Shown: positions 32,880 through 44,149 of the stretch, in pieces
Numbering within the stretch: the stretch's first letter is position 1
Layout: every line of letters begins with the position of its first letter
The notes under the pieces: model-generated
The model's input: only the letters and a program-made list of their open reading frames with translations
Told to the model about the DNA's origin: nothing
The model's database searches: none
Translations under genes and position numbers: made by a program
NCBI GenBank assembly: GCA_018292915.2
Contig: JACVVK020000372.1
Coordinates: 305,001 to 369,000 of the forward strand
Direction of reading: 5' to 3'
DNA from: Batillaria attramentaria
Taxonomy: Eukaryota; Mollusca; Gastropoda; Batillariidae
DNA length: 64,000 nucleotides

Positions 32880-33180
32880 TAATCTCTATCCCTGTTAACC
32901 CCAGGACATGAGGATTCGCTCCTGTGATTACGGCATTCGACCTCGGATCCTCAGCTGCTTGGTTTGAATCCCTGGTGGAATTTGATCGGATTTTTTCCTT
33001 TGCTAATCGAGTCAAAATCACGTACAGACTCGTTCACGGTGACCTCGTGTAAACATGCACGCACAATATCAAGTGTGCACGTTAAAGATCCCATTCAAAC
33101 GGGATGGAAAACAATCATGCTGTCAGTTAGGCCGCCATGAAGTGGATATAAGATGCACGGTCTAGAGATAATTAAGCCAC
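32880..33180 (+). mobile_element. SINE-like element E, copy 1
   Basis: GGTTTGAATCCCTGG at about 32961 is B-box-like. The body TTTTTTCCTTTGCTAATCGA, GAGTCAAAATCACG and CAAGTGTGCACGTTAAAG is shared with 62995-63110. A conserved CACGTTAAAG block is common in invertebrate SINEs. Confidence 0.55.
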
Positions 33181-33208
33181 GTTAGAAGCACGAGAGCCAC
33201 TAACTGAA

Positions 33209-33210
<2 letters not shown>

Positions 33211-33286
<76 letters not shown>
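33211..33286. repeat. (GT)n microsatellite
   Basis: Uninterrupted GT. Confidence 0.95.
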
Positions 33287-33292
<6 letters not shown>

Positions 33293-33299
33293 CGCCTGG

Positions 33300-33440
33300 A
33301 GTGAGTAAAAATTCCACCCCTGCAATACCCATCCAGAACCCAGGACCTTCCCTTGGCGAGCTCTGCAAAACAACTGGATAACCTATCCCACCCTGCGATA
33401 GTTGCCGAACATCACCTGCAGACGCCGCAAAACCAACGTG
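33300..33440 (-). mobile_element. possible tRNA-derived SINE head
   Basis: On the minus strand GGGATAGGTTATCCAGTTG and GGTCCTGGGTTCTGGATGG resemble degenerate A and B boxes, with a body running toward the GT microsatellite. Confidence 0.35.
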
Positions 33441-33801
33441 ATGCAACGCGCATTTTTCCATCCGGCTCTTCCTGGTGATTTCAAGAACCCCATATTTTCT
33501 TAAATCACATTTCTTTCACGGCGTTTCAACTGACATTTTGAGCAGACATCTTTTCAGGTTAATTACCCATGCCGAGCCAAAGATCTTAAAATGACGCGAT
33601 GCTATTTCACTCGGAGGTAATTCTGTTCGTCTTTATTCATCGAGAGGGAGGTAATTACATGGGTGTTCTGCCAAAACATGTTTGAGATATTGAGAGATTT
33701 GTTGAAGCGGAAGACACTTCAGCCGCCCTTGTGAGTGGCAGTTGTGTTTACATCCAGAAAACTTTACGAGAGTTTTGTCGACAGAAAATGTTTTCCATCT
33801 G

Positions 33802-33804
<3 letters not shown>

Positions 33805-33840
<36 letters not shown>
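33805..33840. repeat. (TC)n microsatellite
   Basis: Uninterrupted TC. The 123-codon plus frame across it (33742-34113) has no recognisable domain. Confidence 0.95.
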
Positions 33841-33842
<2 letters not shown>

Positions 33843-34097
33843 TTGGTTTATCCTTTCACTGATTGACACACAGCGTTCACCAACTTCTAAATTCACCGGT
33901 CGGATTGAGAAATACTACTGTCAGTCAGCAAAAAGGGCTTTGCCAGCTGTTTGGCTCAAATACCTGCGAGATGAACCGAAAAAGCACGCTCACTTGAATC
34001 ACAAGAATCCACTGAAACTGACAGAGGACATCAGTCTTTACAGAAGCTGGCAGAACGGGACTCGGTTTAGCCGCGAAATAGTCTTTGTTGCTTACGC

Positions 34098-34164
34098 GAC
34101 CCTAACTAACTAACTGTGTTGCTTGCGCGAGCCCTAACTAACTAACTAGCTAACTAACTAACTA
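34098..34164 (+). repeat. (AACT)n tails, duplicated
   Basis: Two adjacent copies of TTGCTT-CGCGA(G)CCCTAACTAAC followed by AACT units. CCCTAAC(C)AACTAACT also ends the tiny insertion at 59.77 kb, so this looks like a retroelement 3' terminus. Confidence 0.5.
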
Positions 34165-34204
34165 TTGGGACTTCGGATGTTTGTTGGCTGGTTGCCCAAC
34201 ACTT

Positions 34205-34622
34205 AACACAGTGTGTACCGTGCTCGAGTATCCCACGTCTTTTACTCTTCTTTCGTTTTGGCTCTGTATGCGAAAATCAGGCAAGATTGGCGATTCCTTG
34301 ACGGCTCTTTCTGCAGTACATACACGAGTATAATCAAGGGTGGGGGGGGGGTGTTTGGGGGTTTAACGTCCTTTTCCACCACATACGGGTGATATCAAAG
34401 ACAGGGCAAAGATGAAAAAGCCAGCACAAATATTTGGTCCCAGCCGGGATACGAACTCACGATCGTGACCCGAGCATTAGAAGTCCAACGCTCTACCATT
34501 CGGCCACCCCGGCTCCCCGCGAGTATAATCAAAGCTGAGCCAAATTTTAATTTTAATCCTGCCGTGAATTAATCATGATTTATTTTTAGTGAGGCCACTG
34601 GTGCGCAACCCCAAACTTGCTT
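34205..34622 (+). repeat. interspersed repeat R2, copy 3, split by SINE A
   Basis: GTACCGTGCTCGAGTATCCC, CGTTTTGGCTCTGTATGCG, AATCAGGCAAGATTGG and CGAGTATAATCAA lead to the SINE A insertion. R2 then resumes with GTGAATTAATCATGATTTA and GGCCACTGGTGCGCAACC. Confidence 0.75.
34325..34532 (-). mobile_element. SINE A, full length, 13-bp TSD, inside R2
   Basis: Body 34338-34519. Perfect duplication CGAGTATAATCAA at 34325-34337 and 34520-34532. Other R2 copies carry the site uninterrupted, which confirms the ends. Confidence 0.93.
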
Positions 34623-34757
34623 GGTAGTGATTTCAAAGACGGGGTAACGAGAGAAAATCCTGTGCAAATTTCTGGCTTCCAGCCAAGCTTTGAACCCATG
34701 ACCTGAATGAGCACTGAAACTGATCCAACGCTCTACCGTGTTCAGCTATCCCGGTTC
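34623..34757 (-). mobile_element. old, degenerate SINE A
   Basis: GATTTCAAAGACGGGGTAACG, CCAGCCAAGCTTTGAACCC and CAACGCTCTACCGTGTTCAG match SINE A with many substitutions, so this copy is much older than its neighbour at 34.3 kb. Confidence 0.75.
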
Positions 34758-35139
34758 CTCTTGGGAGTCAAGAAATAATGATTTTAAATGTCTATGTTGC
34801 AGTCGTATGCATGCAATCATGTTCACAGTGATCCGAGCATGATCGTGGGTTGCCGGTTTGCGCCTCGTTCGGGTAACCCATGAGTGTTCGGGGAAGTCAC
34901 AGGGGCACCATGACTAATTTGCGCCGAGCTCTATGATTAGCGAAAGCAGACAAAAATGCAGTTTTTTCGCAACAAAGCAGTTTTTTTCGCGAAAAAGCGG
35001 CAATTTCCTTTTATCGCGAAAACATTTGAAAGCGATTTTTTTCGCGTAAAAAGTTTTTCTTCAGAAAAATAAACTTTTTCCCTTTCCTGACACAGAGCAT
35101 CACATCTAAATAATCCAAACGGCAGTTTTCCACTAACAG

Positions 35140-35527
35140 TAATAACAATAATAATTGAGTACTGGGAAGGCAGTTTATCCAAGTTCTTGAACTGGCTCAA
35201 AGCGCCGCGAGCTGGACCCAACACGAACGCTCACGTGAATCACGCGCTTTCTCTCACACACTGGACATAAACATATTACAATCACGTGGTGCGAAGGGTC
35301 AGCTCAGCCATTCAAGTTTCGGAATTCAGAATTTCATTTATTTTCAAAAAATTTTGGGCTGAACGTTTCCAGAGAGGGAGGAAGCCGGAGTACCCAGAGA
35401 GAACCCCCGACGATCGGCCCGAATGAACGGTGCCACGTACGAGAAGGAAAACTTTTTTGCTTCGAGTGGGACTCGAACCTGACCTCTCGCATTGGTGACG
35501 AAGTCTTAACCACTAGACCACCGACCC
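35140..35527 (-). mobile_element. SINE B copy 4, diverged
   Basis: 5' end near 35527 fused to poly(C), tail of interrupted ATT units at 35140-35153. More substitutions than the other copies. Confidence 0.88.
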
Positions 35528-35613
35528 CCCCCCCCCCTCCTCCCCTCCCCCCCCCACCCCTTCCTCCCCCCCTCCCCCCCCCCCTCCACTCCCCCCACAC
35601 ACACACACACAAT
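35528..35613. repeat. poly(C)/(CA)n low complexity
   Basis: C-rich run with CTCC interruptions, ending in a short CA repeat. The Gly-rich minus frame is an artefact. Confidence 0.9.
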
Positions 35614-35990
35614 CACCTGTGAGCGTCGCAAGCAGCTGAAAATACTCGCGTGGTCGCGTGAAAGAACTCATAAAGCCCTGGACAGAAACATGGAAACAGG
35701 TCCCCGTGGCTTCCCTCCATCCAAACCTGTCTGCCAATTACGAGTCACGGCCCCCCGGGGACCCGTCCCCGGTCCCCCGGCCTCCTCCAGCTTGCTCCTG
35801 CCTCTCGACCTGACGTGCCCGCGGGTCGAGTTGTCGCACGCCAGTTTGTGAAGCCATTCAACACACAGGCGGTTTCGACATGATGGCACATCGTTTCGAG
35901 CAGAACTTGGGCGATGACATTAGGTTTGCTGAATGCGTCCATCTTTGAACTTGTAAGCCTCTGATTTTTATTTTGTGTTTACTCGCTTTC
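35614..35990. other. no recognisable gene
   Basis: GC-rich relative to neighbours. Frames on the minus strand have no recognisable domain. Confidence 0.35.
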
Positions 35991-36225
35991 TTTCCCCCCC
36001 CCCCCTTTTTTTATTTTTCCCCTTGGATCTTCCTAGTTGTCTCCCCTACCCCCCCCCTTTTTATTTTATTTTTTTTTACTTTCATCTTTTTTTCCCCCCT
36101 TCGCCTTCAGTTTTCCTTCTTTTTCTTCTCCCCTTTGTTCCTTTTTCTTTGACCCTTTAATTTTTCTTTATTACGCTTCCTTCCCTTCATTTTTTTTTTC
36201 CTTTTTGACTCCACCCCGCCGACCA
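35985..36225. repeat. near-continuous pyrimidine tract
   Basis: About 240 bp composed almost wholly of C and T on the plus strand, with poly(C) and poly(T) blocks. Such homopyrimidine runs can adopt triplex structure. Confidence 0.85.
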
Positions 36226-36417
36226 CCTGCCACCACCACCAGCACGTTTTGTGTGTACAAAGTTAACGTTCTGTAGCAAATGGTCACCGGTGCCAATATG
36301 CCATTTTCGTCTCTAACACAAGACAGAATTAACTAGTTCACTTACAAAAGTAAACCTACCCTGGACAGAATTGTTTGTTGAACGGTCGTAAATTGCAACA
36401 CTCTAGTACGCTTAACA

Positions 36418-36485
36418 TTGATAATAAGTGGTATTTGCAGGGCGCGTTTCTTTAAATAAAACTCAGTGCGCCGATCACTCACCGA
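36418..36485 (-). mobile_element. LINE-type 3' tail remnant
   Basis: The minus strand reads GGCGCACTGAG, a loop, ACGCGCCCTGCAAATACC, then ATTATC. GGCGC/GCGCC form the stem seen in the LINE fragments at 39.1 and 56.3 kb. Confidence 0.5.
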
Positions 36486-36502
36486 CACTCACGCACATTT
36501 TA

Positions 36503-36671
36503 CAACGATGGACAGGGGTGGGGTGGGTGGGTGTTTGGGGGTTTAACGTCCTTTTCCACCACATACGGGTGATATCAAAGACGGGGCAACGATGAAAAAG
36601 CCAGCACAAATATTTGGCCCCAGCCGGGATACGAACTCACGACCCGAGCATTGAGAGTCAACGATGGACAG
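36503..36671 (-). mobile_element. SINE A, 5'-truncated, 13-bp TSD
   Basis: Body 36516-36658, missing the A box. Perfect duplication CAACGATGGACAG at 36503-36515 and 36659-36671. Confidence 0.92.
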
Positions 36672-37899
36672 ACATACACCGGTGAAACTGACTAGTTGTA
36701 TAGGAAATTACTGGAAGGCTTTGCAAAACAAAAAAAATGGAACGTTGTCAGACTGCTCTTAAAGACAGGCAGTGTGGGCTCATTTCTCAGGCAGAGAATT
36801 CCAAAAAAGTTGGTGCGACAAAACTGAAAGCGTGTTGGTCAAAAGAATAATTATCGTGTTTTATGTTCGGACCAAACGCTCCATGAACGTGATCCGTAGT
36901 AAAACCTTTTATCATCCAGTGCGGCCTTTTTTGCTTTTTGATCTCTCCTGTGTCCGTATTAACTAGTACTTGAGAAATCATGTGACACAGAGCACGACAT
37001 CACATGACAATCAGGCATGGTTCCCTGCAAAAAGGTTCGCTAAAGCTCAGGGTTGATTTGCGTCTTGGATCAAAATACACGTCGGTATCCCACAGCTTGA
37101 TGGGGAATAGCTGCTAACTATCACCGGTGAACTTCATGAAATATTTTTCCGTGCTAGCCGGTAACATTTCTACTTCCTAGATGACCACAGGAGGATCTGC
37201 GGTATAATGTGTTCAAGTGAGATAACCCAGGAGAAAAAAAAAGATGAGGAGGGTGGGGTTGTGAAAGACGAAGGGACCAGGCACCGGAGAACGGCTGGCT
37301 GTCAAATAAAGCAGACGACAATCCCGAATGCATTGTTGGGAGAGTCTAAGCGTGAGAAAACACAGGCAGCGTTGTCTCTGCTCCAAGTCTCGTTTTACAT
37401 GTTTGTGTCCAGAACGTCCTCCCTGGCTGTCACTGTCTTGTTTTGGGGAGAAGTTTCCTTGCCAACGCTCGTAAATTGCACAACTCGGTGCCTGCCAAAA
37501 CATGTGGAGTGACAAAGTTCACTTGAGAATGACAAGGCCTTTTGTCGGAGGAATGTATGCTACTGGATTCCGGATTCGATTCATATTCGTGAGGGTTAGG
37601 TAAGGACTCGCAATCAGATGTTAATATGCACGGGGGGGGGGGGAGTATTTCGATCATGTCTCATTGCCTTCTTCAGCCTACTGAGAACTCTGGTGGCTTA
37701 CGCAACGAGTTGACACGTGATAAGATGTGTTTAAGAGTGGGTCACAGATTGCTGATAATTACACTTACCATACTGTCATGGCCTTCTGTTGTTGTTACTG
37801 GTGTTGTCATTACTGTGAATTTATTTTGTGTTGCTGCAGTTTTATTAACATGTCCGTTCAAGGAAGCTTACAGTGTCAAGGTTGTAATGATTATGTCAA

Positions 37900-37900
<1 letters not shown>
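36672..37900. other. no recognisable gene
   Basis: Frames at 37207-37515 on both strands overlap each other without recognisable domains. Poly(G) at 37632-37643. Confidence 0.35.
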
Positions 37901-37902
<2 letters not shown>

Positions 37903-37951
<49 letters not shown>

Positions 37952-38117
37952 GCCGGGACAGGCGGTAGAGCCACATTGGACTTTCAATGCTCGGGTCGTG
38001 AGTTCGATTCCCGGCGGGGGCCAAAGATCTGTGTGAGCGGCCTTTTTCGCGTTGTCCCGTCTGTGATTTCACCCACACGTGGGGGAAAAGGACGTTAACC
38101 CTCAAACACCCACCCGC

Positions 38118-38188
<71 letters not shown>
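37903..38188 (+). mobile_element. diverged SINE A inside (TC)n, plus (CA)n
   Basis: (TC)n at 37903-37949, a diverged SINE A at about 37950-38117 (CACATTGGACTTTCAATGC, GAGTTCGATTCCCGG, GGGAAAAGGACGTTAACCC), (TC)n at 38117-38143 and (CA)n to 38187. The head carries a deletion around the A box. Insertion into a TC array parallels 15.3 kb. Confidence 0.8.
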
Positions 38189-38189
<1 letters not shown>

Positions 38190-38190
<1 letters not shown>

Positions 38191-38679
38191 TGATTTACCC
38201 CCATCCCCACCCCCACCCCTATTTTTTTACGGCAGACTTTGAAAATGATCAAGAGATTCGGAGTGGCATTTTTCATGAGGTTATGCCAAGCCAAACGACG
38301 CTAATGATTCACACATGTGAGACACTCTAAATCTCTAAATACGCAAGAAGGCTCTAAACAAACAATGTCTACGTTCTTCTCACTGCTAATTTACTTGCGC
38401 GTGGTGAAAGCAGTCAGCAGAGTAGAAATGTTTCAGTCCCGTGTCAGGCGCTGTGATTTACAAACAGCTGACTGCTTCTCCTAAAACGGGGCAAACTCGT
38501 TAAGAGTTTCTCTCATTAAGAGATAGCTCCCACCTTCAAAATGTTGACCAACCTTGAAAGAATTTTAGAAGCAGACTGGGTAAACTCCCAAAGCGTGTGC
38601 TTGTTTGGTTTTAGTCTGGAGTTCTCTCCCTCATTCACTCTGCCCATAACACCACTTGACTGTTCTGGATTCATTTGCA

Positions 38680-38680
<1 letters not shown>
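38190..38680. other. no recognisable gene
   Basis: No supported frame or repeat copy. Confidence 0.4.
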
Positions 38681-38681
<1 letters not shown>

Positions 38682-38773
<92 letters not shown>

Positions 38774-38860
38774 ATGACAATCTTTTATTCAGTAGGCTAA
38801 AAGCCCATCACTGAAGACGCACTTGTGTGTGTGGTGAGAGAGAGAGAGAGAGAGAGGGGG
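38682..38860. repeat. (GT)n(GA)n and a second (GA)n
   Basis: GT at 38682-38721, GA at 38722-38771, and GA at 38837-38857. Confidence 0.95.
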
Positions 38861-39079
38861 GCAAAAAACAGGGTACACCCAGAGAACAGCGACTGTGCAG
38901 AAAATGTGACATGCGTGCAATAGGCGATGAATTTCATTTAATTCTAGAATGTCCGGCGTTTCAAGAGAAGCGCAACAAGCACATACCACTTCGTTGCCTT
39001 AGAGTCAAATCGACATACAATCTTTGAAAACTGTTGGGATCAAAATCCTAAAAGTTGCCCTTGCTCTGGCAAAAGTTTT

Positions 39080-40040
39080 AATAATAATAATAATAATAAT
39101 GAGGATTTGTCTGGCGCCCAACCTCCTGCTGGAGCTCTGGGCGCCTCACAATAGTAGGCTGGAGATACAGTACATACATATGAAATATGTCACATTACAT
39201 ACAGTTACACATGATATACACATCACATACACGTTACATACACACAGCCATGATACATCCCGACACGACAACCTAAAATGACAATGATGACAGCAGTGAT
39301 GATAAAGAGGTTAGTCTGTATAATATTGCTGGAAGAGATAAGACTTTAAAGCGACTTTAAAAGAGTGCGTTGACTCTGCATGGCGAACATGGGCAGGCAG
39401 GCTGTTCCAAATGACTGGACCGTGGTAGAGCAATGCTCGCTGACCTAGTGTTTTCGATTTAACCTGTGGAATGCGTAGGATGCGGGTGTCAGCAGAGGAT
39501 CTGAGGTGTCTGGAGGGTGTGTACAGCTGCAGCAGAGAGGAAAGATATGAAGGACAGGAGGCAGTGATGCAGTTATAGCATATAGTGGCCACTTTATACT
39601 GAATTCTTGCTCTGACAGGAAGCCAGTGCAGTTCTCTGCGGAGGGGTGTGACATGCTCGGATCTCCTCACTCTAAACACAAGCCTTGCCGCAGAGTTTTG
39701 GACTTTTTGTAGCTTGTCTAGCAGATATTTCGGACATCCAGCATACAAAGAGTTGCAGTAGTCTAATCTTGACAGAACAAAAGCACAGACAAGAGTGACA
39801 GTTGCATCAGTGGTAAGGTAATGGCGTACTGAGGCAATGCGCCGCAGTTCTAGGTAGGCGACACGACAAGAGTTTACAACCTGCTGGTTCATGGACAGAG
39901 TGTCATCAAAATCACTCCAAAATTTTTAGCAGAGGATGAAAATTCAACATTAGTGTTGTCAATGGTAAGTATTTTGGGGACTGGCCCATGACTGGACGTT
40001 CGAGCAGAAATTTGAAAGGGGAAAAAGGAAAGTAAAATCT
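39080..40040 (-). mobile_element. 5'-truncated chicken-repeat/Jockey-like LINE
   Basis: On the minus strand a reverse-transcriptase C-terminus (separate entry) is followed by a short 3' UTR. The end is GGCGCCC, a loop with GAGCTCC/GGAG, GGGCGCC, then AGACAAATCCTC and (ATT)n at 39080-39100. The 5' side breaks directly into the GT/GA block at 40048, so the truncation point or a later expansion lies there. Confidence 0.82.
39311..40025 (-). pseudogene. LINE reverse transcriptase C-terminal fragment, frameshifted
   Basis: An open frame of 193 codons (39892 down to 39311) reads LVCAFVLSRLDYCNSLYAG, LHWLPVRARIQYK, YTPSRHLRSSADTR and GPVIWNSLPAHVR. These are the thumb and C-terminal motifs of chicken-repeat/Jockey-group reverse transcriptases. 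The preceding stretch (LTIDNTNVEF, SSAKNFGVI) lies in another frame and joins near 39900 through a one-base loss inside the conserved GVIL-DDTLS segment. The catalytic YADD region and the endonuclease are absent, so this is a dead 3' fragment. It resembles the protein at 55.8-56.1 kb. Confidence 0.85.
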
Positions 40041-40046
40041 TGAATC

Positions 40047-40548
<502 letters not shown>

Positions 40549-40586
40549 CTCAACCAATAGCTGTTGCCACATCATCATCTTGCTGG

Positions 40587-40589
<3 letters not shown>

Positions 40590-40640
<51 letters not shown>
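40590..40640. repeat. (GT)n microsatellite
   Basis: Uninterrupted GT. Confidence 0.95.
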
Positions 40641-40705
40641 CGTTGTGCCCTGACTTTATGGCTCTGTAATTTTTTTGCATATATATTTCTTCTTATTCAC
40701 CTTTT

Positions 40706-40790
40706 TTAAAGCGCTTACAATTGTTATTAACTATAAGGTTATAGCGCTCATAAGTACTGTCATTATATTATCATTATTATTATTGTTGTT
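40706..40790 (+). mobile_element. retroelement 3' tail, same family as 19.0 kb
   Basis: AAAGCGCTTACAATTG, a loop, GGTTATAGCGCTCATAAG, TACTGTC, then ATTATTATT. AGCGCT pairs with AGCGCT. Blocks match the minus-strand copy at 18975-19060. Confidence 0.55.
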
Positions 40791-40811
40791 ATTTTACTCT
40801 TGGGAAAGACT

Positions 40812-41173
40812 TGCACCAAACCTGTTTACTGAGCCAACTTTTGTTTTGGAACAGTTTCGCTCGTGAGTGCGCCTGTACGCTCGATATACTCTGTCTTGTT
40901 TTATTAGTAAAGCTCTTAATGCGATATAATGTTGTTTACACTTTGCGCGAGCGGTCGAGCATTCACGTTTTATGACTGAGCGGTTAGTGTTCCTACAGCA
41001 CTCTCTCTCAGTGTGTTATCCGCGTCATTGCGTACGCTTCTGTTGGCTCTGTGCCGCCATTTGAGATGCTGTCACCGTGCAGGCGTCTAAGTGGTGTAAT
41101 GCCATACACATCAAATGCAAAAACTGCTCAGAAAGATCTGTGAGCATAAAAACCTTACACATTGGACCTTTAA
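40812..41173 (+). mobile_element. TTAA-bounded MITE family T1, copy 3 (left end decayed)
   Basis: Shares TTTTGTTTTGGAACAGTTTC, GTGAGTGCGCCTGTACGCTC, ACACTTTGCGCGAGCG and GTCTAAGTGGTGTAATG with copy 2. The right end is GGACCTTTAA with TTAA at 41170-41173. The left TTAA is not recognisable. An extra CACTCTCTCTCAGTG segment is present near 40998. Confidence 0.6.
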
Positions 41174-41387
41174 CAGCCTCCCGTCATCAGAAGTGTCCGA
41201 AGGCGTAAAACACAGACCAGTGTTAGCACCTTCTGGGCGTGTCCAGGGCGTTTTGCATCGTTCTGTATACAGACAGGACTTGCAGTAGAGCAGCTGTAGT
41301 CGTGTTTCTTTCCCTACCACTCTCCGCCCTCTTTTCGTGGAATATGGCGTCCCTTTTGTGAATTATAATTTTCTTATTTTGACCACT

Positions 41388-41588
41388 TTAAAGGTAAGAG
41401 AGTGTGTGGGGGTGTTTTGGGGGTTTAACGCCCTTTTCCACCACATACGGATGATATCAAAGACGGGGCAACGATGAAAAAGCCAGCACAAATATTTGGC
41501 TCCAGCCGGGATGCGAACTCACGACCCGAGCGTTAGAAGTCCAACGCTCTACCATTCGGCCACCCCGGCTCCCCTTAACGGTGAAAGC
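41388..41588 (-). mobile_element. SINE A, full length
   Basis: Body about 41401-41574. Flanks TTAAAGGTAAGAG and TTAACGGTGAAAG match at 10 of 13 positions, a slightly decayed duplication. A and B boxes are present. Confidence 0.9.
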
Positions 41589-42053
41589 ATTTTCATAAGA
41601 AGGCATAATTATATTACAACACGATTTTGAGAAAATTGACGTGCATGCTTCACATTATCACCTGAAGCACTGGACAGAATATTTCGCTTCGTTTTAGCAG
41701 TTTACGTTTTGCCACCGACCCTTACCACCTTAAACCACGTACTTCAAACGCCCCCAAAAATACCATTCAGCATATTACGATCCTTGTAAGCGTCTGGACT
41801 TTTGAGGAGGTAAGAAGGAACAATTCTTTCGGCTTCATAATCCTCTCCAGCAGACAAACAACAACAACAACAACAAAAATCAGCCCACACTCCATACACA
41901 ACATCTTTCTCCTGGAGAGACCAAATATTTCTCTCCCGGGGTATTTTTGTTTCCCACCATCGACACAGTGTCTCCGAAAGTAATCTGTTGGGCCTGTTCT
42001 ATTGCAGTGAGTGTCCGGTCGTATTACGCAAAACCCTATTTGTCTCTTGTAGG

Positions 42054-42055
<2 letters not shown>
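41589..42055. other. no recognisable gene
   Basis: A short CAA run lies near 41859-41876. No supported frame. Confidence 0.4.

Positions 42056-42056
<1 letters not shown>

Positions 42057-42118
<62 letters not shown>
42057..42118. repeat. (TC)n microsatellite
   Basis: Uninterrupted TC. Confidence 0.95.
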
Positions 42119-42120
<2 letters not shown>

Positions 42121-42554
42121 TGCCGTCTACTCCAAGCTTCGTCTGCAGTCTGCGATCTTGATGTATCGAGGCTGCGATTGCATCTATTATTCATATGAAC
42201 TATTACGCAAGCATTGAAAGCGAGGAGTTTTTTACGTGAGATACATAAAACATGTTATTTTATTTCATTTGGAGAGGGGCGGAAGGAGCGCCGGAGGAGG
42301 GGGGAATGGACTAAGCTCTGCGTTTGAGAATCTGTGGCGCCACAGCGTGATCATACACCAGTTTAAAAGTATAATAAATTCCAAGTTTCTTTGCGTGGGG
42401 TTGAGTTGGCAGAGAGGTCGGACATGCGCTGATGTAAACTTCCTGGGCTGATAACTGCTGCCCCGCAAAAATCACTCAGACGCAGATTTTGACACACGCT
42501 GGAATCACCCACTTTTCAGTGTCTGATTGTTTATTTGTTTTTGTCCTTGTTGTT

Positions 42555-42765
42555 TGGTTGTTGTTGTTGTTGTTGGGGGAGCCGGGGTGGCCGAATGGTA
42601 GAGCGTTGGACTCTCAGTGCTCGTGTCGTGAGTTCGTATCCCGGCTGGGGCCAAATATTTGTGCTGGCTTTTTCATCGTTGCCCCATCTTTGATATCACC
42701 CGTATGTGGTGGAAAAGGACGTTAAATCCCCAAACACCCACCCACCCTTGTTGTTGTTGTTGTTT
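42555..42765 (+). mobile_element. SINE A inserted in a (TTG)n microsatellite
   Basis: TTG units end at about 42575, a full SINE A follows (A box TGGCCGAATGG, GAGTTCGTATCCC), and TTG units resume at about 42748. This is the third SINE A copy in the window inside a microsatellite. Confidence 0.9.
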
Positions 42766-42933
42766 TGTTGATTTTTTATGTTTTTGCGTGTGTCTGCGCA
42801 TTCAGAAGTAATCCTGTGAATACTCTGTGTACTTCGAGCAATGTTTCTTGCAGTAAACGCTAGTCTAATTTCCCTGAGTCCAGCAAAACATAGCGAGTCT
42901 CAAACAGTAACCCAAAGAAAACACACACGGTAG

Positions 42934-42985
42934 CCTGGGCAGCTCCGATGGTGGAGTGTTGAACTTTCGATGCTAGGGTCGTGTT
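42934..42985 (+). mobile_element. SINE A head fragment, degenerate
   Basis: AGCCTGGGCAGCTCCGATGG, TGGAGTGTTGAACTTTCGATG and AGGGTCGTG match the SINE A head with substitutions. The B box and body are missing. Confidence 0.5.
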
Positions 42986-43011
42986 TATTGATATGGTTTT
43001 GCAATACGGTA

Positions 43012-43750
43012 AGCATTTTTTTTTTTAATCTTGCATGGGCCAAGGCTATTGACAGTTATTCATATTTCTGACAATGGCGAAAATTGCTGAAGGAGCCACT
43101 GTTTATTCATCGTGCCGTCTATAGTGCAACTAGCAACAAATGTTATTCCTTTTTATTTTTATTTTTTCACTCTTTTTTGTTTTGTTTTGTTTTGTTTTAC
43201 TGTCGTACGTTTATACGATGTAAAGTTTCAATACGCGTGTCAGGTTACAGTAAGTTTGTGGAAAACTTTTCATCTCGTGCTTAAAAAAAAATAAAAATAA
43301 AAGATATATAACAAAGACTCGCGTCGCCGTAATATTGCCCTACGGTTGCATTTGGAGCAAAGGCGCTGGCTGGGCTGGTTTGTCTATACTGTAGAAATAC
43401 TCAAGGCCATATTCATACCGAAAAAGCACTGCATGTTCAAAGAAAGCCGAATTAGAAGCCTGTTATAGGCCTTAGAAGTCGCGAAGTTACGGAAACGGCC
43501 TTACTGCCAAAATAGAGCGACACTCTATCGGCAAACAGCCTAAGAGTTTTGTAAGTCCCCTCCCCCCCCCCCCCCCTCATCCAACAAGCATTCTGTTCTT
43601 TTAAGTCACATGGCTTGTTACCGAGATTCTGAAACCCACCGGGTGACATAGTACGCGGTGTACCAATATATACTATACGACAGTTACAGTCAATCCCTGG
43701 TACAATCATGCAGTACACCATACACGGTATAGTCGTCCTGTATATTGCAA
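43012..43750. other. no recognisable gene; would be intron of the 43.8-kb candidate
   Basis: T-rich sequence with (GTTTT)n near 43175-43200 and poly(C) at 43560-43576. If the exon at 43760-43837 is real, this is its first intron. Confidence 0.35.
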
Positions 43751-43759
43751 GAGACTCAC

Positions 43760-43837
43760 CCTGATGTTGAAACCGTCTGCACGAGCAATGACGTGGACCA
43801 AGAAAAGGAGGACGATATTCACTGTGGTCGCCTCCAT
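43760..43837 (-). CDS. candidate first coding exon with signal peptide
   Basis: On the minus strand, GACCATGGAGG gives a good start context. The 26 codons read a short N-region (MEATTV), a hydrophobic core (NIVLLFLVHVIA), a plausible cleavage site around ARADG and then FNIR, ending AGG/GTGAGT with the donor at 43759-43758. Signal peptide followed at once by a phase-0 donor is a common first-exon layout for secreted or membrane proteins. The mature start FNI would suit an integrin alpha chain (which begin FNxD), but three residues prove nothing and no second exon is seen in the intron-like sequence down to 43000. Upstream lies a duplicated palindromic segment. Confidence 0.45.
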
Positions 43838-43957
43838 GGTCTGTCGTCTGAGAAGCTTCAGAACGTTGTCTTGGGCAAGCAGACCTGATTCGCCTTCAGT
43901 GACAGGACCGTTTACAACGGATCGTTTACGTTGACAGACTCTACAATGTCTTGTAAA

Positions 43958-44147
43958 GGTTCTTCACAAATGACGGGTTGTCAAAAACGGCGTGTCACCA
44001 TGACACGAAAAGACTATTTTCTTCTTCTTCTTCTTCTTTCGCCGCAGTTCAGACGATTTCTGTCTTCAGTATCTTGTAAGTAATGGCTCTTCACAAATGT
44101 CGACTTGTCAAAAACGGCGTGTCACCATGACACGAAAAGACAAACTT
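43958..44147. promoter_or_regulatory. 127-bp tandem duplication with palindrome GTGTCACCATGACAC
   Basis: TTCTTCACAAATG, TTGTCAAAAACGGC and GTGTCACCATGACACGAAAA occur twice, the palindromes at 43992-44006 and 44119-44133 (offset 127). The half-site TGACAC is inverted with a 3-nt spacer. The pair lies about 155-300 bp upstream of the candidate start at 43837 on the minus strand, so a regulatory role is possible but unproven. Confidence 0.4.
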
Positions 44148-44149
44148 TT

